From Holothuria scabra (lineage: Eukaryota; Echinodermata; Holothuroidea; Aspidochirotida; Holothuriidae), in assembly GCA_037179385.1 (NCBI GenBank), contig CM074185.1:7621371-7685370 (forward strand): a DNA stretch of 64,000 nucleotides, written 5' to 3'. Positions 57,865 to 64,000 of this stretch are shown piece by piece. A program made the position numbers and the translations under genes. Below the pieces are notes generated by a model that was not told the DNA's origin, ran no database searches, and worked only from the letters and a program-made list of their open reading frames with translations. Position 1 is the first letter of the stretch. The number at the start of each line of letters is the position of its first letter.

Positions 57865-59830
57865 TTTTTTATTCCTTCCTGAAGGCAGGCAAGGAATCTC
57901 TGTGATGGTGATGTCTTGTGTATGTGTGTATGTGACACTTTTGCTTGTAAACATGATATCTCAAGAAGGGTTAGTGTGACCAATATCTTATTTCGTTTGT
58001 TGGTTGACCATGTTGAGTAGATGATCCTTTTTGTTCTTGGTGGAGGTCAAAGGTCATTTGGGGTCACCAGAGGTGAAATGGTAAATTTCTTAGAAATTGC
58101 TTGTAAACACATTACAGTACTGTATTTCAAGAGGGTAAGTGTGACAAATCTCATACTTGGTGTGTGGGTTGGCAATATTGAGTGGATGTTACCTTTTGTT
58201 TTTGGTGGAGGTCAAATGTCATTTGGAGTAAAAAGAGATCAAAAGCTCAAAACCTTGTAAACAAGATATCTCAGTCATGAATGGTATGTATGACTATGCT
58301 CATATTTTGGTATGTGTGTTGGTGGTATTGAGTCCTAATCTAAAGACTCGTGATTTCTGGTCCACCCGGAGGTGCTTCAGATGGCTCAAAGGGCGGAAAA
58401 AATGAGTCAAAACACACCGACCCCCATGATTAGCGAACATAAAACCTTCAGCAACGGCCCTACATCCCGACCTGGCAACCTTGGAAAGGAAAAGTAGACA
58501 GAGAGACAGCCAAGGCCACCACCAGAGTCCAGCGGACAAACCCACGCACACCAAGCCCCCTCTAGAGACCAAGTTGGGCCATACCGATGATATGTACCCT
58601 TCTTCAGGGCTACAATTGCTGGTTGCACCCTTCTCCAGGGCTACTGGATGTCTTCTTCGGTAGCTGGTCTTGAATAAAGTAAATGATCCCTTTGATTTTT
58701 TGGAGGTCAAAGGTCATTTGAGTTCACAAAGGGTCAAATGGTAAATTCCTGAGAAATTGCCTGTAAAATCGTTATCTCGAGGGTAAGTGTGATCAGTCTC
58801 ATATTTGGTGTGTGGGTTTGCAATATTGAGAAGATGATCGCCATTGTTTTTGGTGGAGGTCTAGGATCATTTGGGGTTACAAGAGATCAAAAAGTCAAAA
58901 CCTTGTAAACATAATATCTCACGAATGGTACATGTGACTATGCTCGTATTTGGGTGTGTGGGTTGGTCATACTGAGTAAATGATCCCTATCAATTTTCAC
59001 GAAGGTTAAAGGTCCTTTGGGGTCACCAGAGGTGAAATGATAAATTTCTTAGAAATTGCTTGTAAACACATCAAGAAGGGTAAGTGTGACCTATCTTGTA
59101 TTTGGTGTGTGGGTTGACCTTCTTGAGGAGATGATCTTTAATGTTATTGATAGAGGTCAAAGGTCATTTGGGGTCATGAAAGGTCAGCAGGTCAAAACTT
59201 TGTTAAAAGGATATCTCAAGAAATGTGTGTGTGACTATGTTCATATTTGGGTGTGTGAGTTGGTCATATTGAGTAGAAGTTCGTTAATTTGGATTTTCAT
59301 GGAGGTCAAAGGTCTTTTGGGATCACAAGAGGTCAAATGAAAATCCTTAGAAATTGCTTGTAAACATGTTATCTCAAGGAGGGTAAGGGTGTGACCAATC
59401 TCATACATGGTGTGTCTGTTAATGATATTAATTAGATATTAATTATTAATTAGATGACCCCTAATGTTTTGGTAGAGGTCAAAGGTCAAAAATTTAAAAT
59501 CTTGTAAACTCGATATCTCACAAACTGTCTGTGTGACCATGTGCATATTTGGTATGTGGGTTGGTGATATTGATTAGATGATACCTTTTGATTTTTGTGG
59601 AGGTCAAAGATCATTTGGGGTCACAAGAGGTCAAATGGTAATTCCTTAGAAATTGCTTGTAAACAGGTTATCTCAAGAAGGGTAAGTGTGACCAATCTCA
59701 TATTTGGGTGTGTGGTTTGGCCATATTGTGTAGATGATCCCTGTCATTTTTGGTGAAGGTCAAAAGTTCACTTGGTGTTATGAGAGGTCAAATGGTCAAA
59801 CCTTGTGTTTGGGTTATCTCAAGAACAGTA
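57865..59830 (+). repeat. AGGTCA tandem array 3 with A/B higher-order structure
   Basis: After a head with an ATTCCTTCC/GGCAAGGAAT hairpin, GATGGTGATGTC and a TG-rich tract, ten units of about 150 bp follow. Cores start at 58044, 58209, 58704, 58857, 59005, 59154, 59303, 59476, 59601 and about 59757. Odd units (A) continue with GGTAAATTYCTTAGAAATTG after the half-sites. Even units (B) continue with AAAAGTCAAAACCTTGTAAAC. The A-B pair is about 300 bp. Exact AGGTCAAAGGTCA occurs at 58044, 58704, 59154 and 59476. A 347-bp insertion splits the array at 58334. Confidence 0.9.
58334..58680 (-). mobile_element. GC-rich insertion splitting the array
   Basis: The array sequence ...TATTGAGT stops at 58333 and resumes with AAATGATCCC at 58681; other units run straight through this junction. 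AGT at both edges could be a 3-bp duplication. The insert is far more GC-rich than the array. On the minus strand it contains GTAGCCCTGGAGAAGGGT and GTAGCCCTGAAGAAGGGT 33 bp apart, faintly like tails of Penelope-like elements. A minus-strand frame of 136 codons spans it, but I recognise no domain. Confidence 0.65.
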
Positions 59831-59834
59831 CATT

Positions 59835-60260
59835 CAGGGTTCCCAGCCATTCCTGGAAAATTTGAAAAAGTCATGGAATTTAAAGAAGATGCTTTAAATC
59901 CTGGATAAGTCATGGAATTCGATTAGACAAAGACAAAAATGAAGAATTTATTAGCTATCATGACAAAATCTAGCAGGATGCTCACTGTATAGCACCTTCA
60001 CAGTTGACTAGGTGAAGTGTAAATAATGCTGTCCTGATGTCATGTCATACTATTAAACCACTCTTCTCATTAACTCATTACACTGAGATAGCAGCATAAA
60101 GCTTTCTTATGTAGTCTCACAATATCTTCATAGAGAAGTATAGCTTCAGACACCCTCTCTTCAATTTCAGGGCTCAGCTCAAAATTGATGAAGTAGAAAT
60201 ACCCTAAAATAGGCCTCAAAATCAGGGTTTTTGAGTATTGGGAAAGTACCTTATCGTAAT
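59835..60260 (+). mobile_element. hAT-like fragment and dispersed repeat copy 2
   Basis: CAGGGTTCCCAGCCATTCC at 59835 is a typical hAT start, followed by GGAAAATTTGAAAAAGTCAT and AGTCATGGAATTC. From 59960 it matches 54520-54790 in order. The matching terminal repeat at the right end is missing, so the element is truncated or interrupted near 60260. Confidence 0.6.
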
Positions 60261-60285
60261 GGGTGGCTTTTTAGTGTGTTAAGGT

Positions 60286-60350
60286 CAGGGGTGGGCAACC
60301 TACGGCCCATGGGCCGCATGCGGCCCGCCAGTGATTTTTTTCCAGCCAGC
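60286..60350 (+). mobile_element. hAT end fragment (CAGGGGTGGGCAACC)
   Basis: CAGGGGTGGGCAACCTACGG, then GGCCGCATGCGGCCCGCC, matches a widespread animal hAT terminal repeat with its GC-rich subterminal palindrome. No opposite end (GTTGCCCACCCCTG) is found in the window, so this is a solitary end. Confidence 0.6.
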
Positions 60351-61425
60351 AAGATTTCTCAAGAAAAAGAAAAATATTCTATTTTACATCATAACAAACG
60401 AGCTAATACATTTGCTTTCAATTTCACTTTTACAACGTTCCCAATTATTACTATCATCACTATACTTATTTTGACATGGAGTAACCACCTTGGAGTGATA
60501 AACGCCATGCCTATGATCAGCTGCTCATAAACCGATTTTGCACATTGGTGAATGGACTTACCATTATGATTGGTGTGACCTTCTTTGACGGGATGTAACT
60601 GCACAACTTTGACTTTGATTTGATGTGGACATTTAGGCCTTAACGCAGTTAGTATAACTGGTACAGCTTGTCTGTTAACGATGGAACGAGCGGTCTAATT
60701 CCCTCCTTTTGCAATACGCATAGTGACAAGCTTTATGTCTGACAATATTATCATGGGGTGATGATATCCCCCTTATTTTGCAAAAGTCATGGTGGTTAAT
60801 ACAAATTATATTGCCATGATACCAAGCTTACCGTGAAATGAATCGACATGATTTGTATTTTTGATGGGTCTCTAGTATTAACTATAGCACAAATTTGGCT
60901 GTGAAATTCTGAATTTTCTAGTGAATTTACTTGAACTTAGCAGTAGAGCCTAGTCTCAAACTGGAATCATAGGCATACAAGGCTGGGCAGGGGGAGACTC
61001 CCCAAAAATTTATGAGGCCGAAAACTCGGATAGGAAACAAAATATCGGGTAAAGAGTAGTTGTTTTCCCGGCAGAGATGAAATATAAGTGAAAACATTGC
61101 CTGAATTTTCTACCGAGTTCTGGAATTTTTTCTATTTTCTTTTTTTTACATTCCTAATTATAGGCCTCCTGTAGCAGCTACTATTAAATGTGGCTCTGTT
61201 ACTGAGGTGCTAACATTGAACACTACAATTTAAGTAAGCACTCCTTGTTGATCTTGAAATGACAACATCTAAATCCAAGATCAGCATTACTTTGAATCAT
61301 AACATTACTGTATTGAAATTTTATTTTTTGTGACTTAAAGATTTATATTGTTTCAAATTCCTCAGAATAAAAGGTTTGAAGTCAACAGCATGTCCTTGAT
61401 TAAGTGCTGCCCGATCAAGTTTTGA
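60351..61425. other. Gene-free spacer
   Basis: No gene recognised; AT-rich. Confidence 0.4.
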
Positions 61426-61525
61426 TTCCTTGCCAAAAGCAGGCAAGGAATCTATGGGATGGTGATGTCGTGTGTGTGTATGTGTGAGGGTGTGTGTGTG
61501 GGTGTGTGGGTGTGTGTGTGTGTGC
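61426..61525 (+). repeat. Array head: hairpin plus TG-rich tract
   Basis: GATTCCTTGCC AAAAGCA GGCAAGGAATC is an 11-bp stem-loop (61424-61452). It is followed by GGGATGGTGATGTCGTGTG and a (TG/GTGTGG)n tract to 61525. The same hairpin-GATGGTGATGTC-TG order opens the array at 57865. Confidence 0.75.
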
Positions 61526-61925
61526 GTTGACAATTGGTGCAAACCGTGGACTAAAGATTGAATTTATACCTGCGAACCATGGACACACCTGAAACCGAGG
61601 ACGGTCCACGGTTATGCCAGCATGCTAGCAACACTCCTTTCATTAATTTAGAGGTGCTATAGTGATATCTCATGGATATTTCGATAGTCCACGGTTACCT
61701 GCAGAAAATCAGATTCAGCCTTGTGATTTGTGTATGGTGAACAAAATTGGAACTGATTGTGTATGTTTGTCACCCACAGGCACAAATCAGTTAGTGACTT
61801 GTGCATACGTAAACAAATGACATAACCTACACTATACAGCATTGGCTTATGTCTCATTATAGCCATATTAGAAGGGTGTCCTCAGTTTGTAGGTTCCAGT
61901 CAATTGGTCCACGGTTCGTGGCATT
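61526..61925. mobile_element. Probable insertion with GTCCACGGTT motifs
   Basis: The TG tract stops at 61525 and resumes near 61936, just before the array body. Between them GTCCACGGTT occurs near 61606, 61688 and 61909, and AACCGTGGAC (inverted) near 61544, with a variant near 61576. CAATTGGT also occurs near both ends. This suggests a ~400-bp non-autonomous transposon with terminal and internal repeats that inserted into the TG repeat. Confidence 0.5.
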
Positions 61926-62590
61926 TGCCTGTAATGGTGTGTGTGTATGTGTGTGTGTGACGCCTGCTTGTAAACACGATATCTCAAGAAGGGTAACCCC
62001 CAGGGATCTCAGACTTGGCATGTAGAATGTCCACATTGAGTAGATGGTCCCTATTTTTTCGGGTAGAGATCAAAGGTCATTTGGGGTCACCAGAGGTCAA
62101 AATGTAAATACCTTGGAAATTGCTTGTAAACACGATATCTCCAGAAGGAAAAATGTGAGCAATCTCATACTTACCATGCTGATTGTCCATATTGAGTAGA
62201 TGGTCCCTATTGTTTTTGATGGAGGTCAAAGGTCATTTGGGGTCACCGGAGGAAAAAAGGTCAAAACCTTGTAAACACTGTATCTCAAGAAGGGTAAATG
62301 TGAGGGATCTCATACATAGCAGGTGGATTGCCCATATTAAGTAGATGATCACTATTATTTTTGGTGGAGGTCAAAGGTCATTTGGGGTCATCAGAGATGA
62401 AAAGCTCAAAAACTTGTAAACACCATATGTCAAGAAAGGTAACTGCCAGGAATCTCATATTTACCAAGTGGATTGTCCATATTGAGTAGATGACCCCTAT
62501 TGTTTTTATTGGATGTCAAAGGTCATTTGGGGTCATCAGAGTTCAAAACATCTAAACCTTGCAAACACTACATCTCAAAAGAGTATAACG
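61926..62590 (+). repeat. AGGTCA tandem array 4
   Basis: After a TG tract and CTGCTTGTAAACACGATATC come four units with cores at 62067, 62223, 62368 and 62514. The first is type A (CTTGGAAATTGC after the half-sites); the other three are type B (CAAAACCTTGTAAAC-like). Exact AGGTCAAAGGTCA occurs at 62223 and 62368. The array decays after about 62580. Confidence 0.88.
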
Positions 62591-64000
62591 GTTGAAGTTA
62601 ATATCCATGAGCGGTTAGGGTGAAAGGGTACAAATAATTTGGCATGGGTAATGTAATAGGCATAGGTATATAATTTTTTTGGAACAGCTAGAACTTCACT
62701 ATGTAAATTCTTTAGTGAGGTAATTTTGAAAATGTATTTGTAAAGTACTGAAGCAAACTCATAGGAAGAAGGTCTTAGGTGCACAAAAAGGCACATCACA
62801 TGGTAGTTACCGTACAGTATGTTGATTCTGGCATAAAATTGTACCCTGCTATTACATTAAGTTCCAAGTAATAATACATGAAAAGTGGGCAGAGCAAAAT
62901 ATAAAATCTTAAAAGGCAAAATGTGTTCATCAGGCTAGCGTACATGCTTCAATGCTTATGAATATGCAGATTTTGCAGCCACAAGTAAATAGATTTTCAT
63001 GAAACTGATGTAGAACATGTGAGTTTAAACAGTCTGTATAAGGGTCATTTAGGGACATAGTCTGAAAATATTAGAAGATGCTTCTATGCACACTAAGTAG
63101 ATAACTGATGTGGAATTTCATAAGTGTAAACTTTGAACAGAGAGTACTCATGTGTGATGCACAAGAATCTCTTTTATAACATACCTTCATTGCTTTTTCA
63201 ATAATCTTAAAGAAAAACCTGAAGAAAACATTAAATTTAGTGGCAAAAAGGGCAAATATTTGGCAATCCTTGTGCCTACTGTCCCCAGGAGGACATGTGC
63301 ATGCAAGCATGCATGAATTGGAGATGGGAATTGATTAATTAGAAATACCATAGTTAATTAGCTTTACAAAAAAGAACCTAATTTATACTGATCATTTGGT
63401 ATCAAATACCCTTCAGAGCACATGAACTGTCATTGCCTAATGGAGTGAATCAAATTGTGACTGACCCATTCTTTGCCATTTGGTCACAGTTATCTGGCCT
63501 TCTTTTTCACAGTTGACTGCCAGTTATCCCCACAGTGTCCTGAAGGATTACCTCATACAAACATACAGCTTAATTGACTTAAGCTTTTTACTGTATAAGT
63601 GGTGTTAATTGACTCTTATAAACCCTCTGAAGAAAGCTTATTTTTATCTCAGTACATAATAACAATGACAGCCCATTGTTTATATATACTCCTATTTCCT
63701 GCCATTCTCTGCATGCATTTAGTACTCTATTTGTGGTCAAAATATCAGACCTCCATGAAAGTCACACCTCTGCAAAATCAAGCATAAAATAACTGTCCAC
63801 ATTATCTTGTCTCATCTGACCACAAATGAAAGTTGTTTGCCTAGCCATTGTCTGGAGATGGAGAAGTTCATGACACTTGATAAGTTTCTAAACTGAAAGT
63901 CACCTTAGAAATACTGTAGCTTGACACCCTTCAGAAATAGTGTCCTTTACATAGAAGCTGGTGGAATTGAACAAATAGTGTGTTTGTATTAGGATTTTTG
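62591..64000. other. Gene-free flank
   Basis: No gene recognised. Contains dispersed repeat copy 2 at 63802-63900. Confidence 0.4.
63802..63900 (+). repeat. Dispersed repeat, copy 2
   Basis: ATCTTGTCTCATCTGACCA, AGTTGTTTGCCTAGCCATTG and ATGGAGAAGTT parallel 40548-40640. Confidence 0.55.

Noticed and set aside
58300..58710. 136-codon minus-strand frame
   Set aside because: Spans both junctions of an inserted repeat, so it cannot be an ancestral gene; no domain.
61321..61609. His/Thr-rich minus-strand frames
   Set aside because: Translation of the TG/GTGTGG tract.
57865..62590. CRISPR-like array
   Set aside because: Units are ~150 bp, diverged, with no short conserved repeat/unique spacer alternation; eukaryotic satellite-type DNA.

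Overview
This window looks like non-coding DNA from a large animal genome, and I find no conventional protein-coding gene that I can support. No reading frame shows a recognisable domain, there is no rRNA or intact tRNA gene, and stop codons are frequent in all frames. Two words recur throughout: palindromic GTAC words (such as CTGTACTGTA and TACAGTAC) and AGGCCTA/CCTAGG clusters. Together with tRNA-derived SINEs, hAT-type transposon ends and minisatellite-like arrays rich in AGGTCA half-sites, these suggest a marine invertebrate, most likely an echinoderm such as a sea cucumber. That assignment rests on general impression only.

Most of what can be supported is a dense stack of mobile elements, nearly all non-autonomous. 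Several have exact boundaries because terminal repeats and target-site duplications (TSDs) are readable. Region 1-9 kb holds an LTR retrotransposon (2439-5827, minus strand). It has TG...CA LTRs, a primer-binding site, a polypurine tract and a TTAC duplication, and it sits inside an older repeat family marked by a GCGCGC palindrome; four further copies of that family lie between 5.9 and 8.8 kb. Region 9.5-12.3 kb holds a 1.57-kb inverted-repeat element with an exact 8-bp duplication, then an element built of TTGGGTATTNTCGGAC motifs in both orientations.

Region 14.05-20.69 kb is the most unusual part. A 6.6-kb block is bounded by near-perfect 24-bp inverted repeats, with TTGACGAT motifs clustered just inside both ends. 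It contains three tandem copies of a ~510-545-bp unit, a CpG-rich promoter-like stretch and a 191-codon open frame of unknown function. By eye the block is rich in CpG, while the DNA on both sides is poor in CpG.

Region 20.7-57 kb is AT-rich, CpG-poor and gene-free, resembling a large intron or methylated intergenic DNA. It carries scattered elements: a tRNA-Lys-like SINE with flanking duplications, a second Pol III-type SINE, nested hAT elements (31074-32332 inside 30627-33313), another hAT (47042-48272), a pair of TTAA-flanked piggyBac-like MITEs (56.1-56.7 kb) and several other inverted-repeat MITEs.

Regions 21.4-22.3, 52.2-53.1, 57.9-59.8 and 61.9-62.6 kb hold members of a ~150-bp repeat family. 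Each unit carries up to four nuclear-receptor half-sites (AGGTCA type) in the same orientation with spacings 1, 4 and 4. The largest array alternates two unit types (A-B-A-B), giving a ~300-bp higher-order repeat, and is interrupted by a GC-rich insertion.
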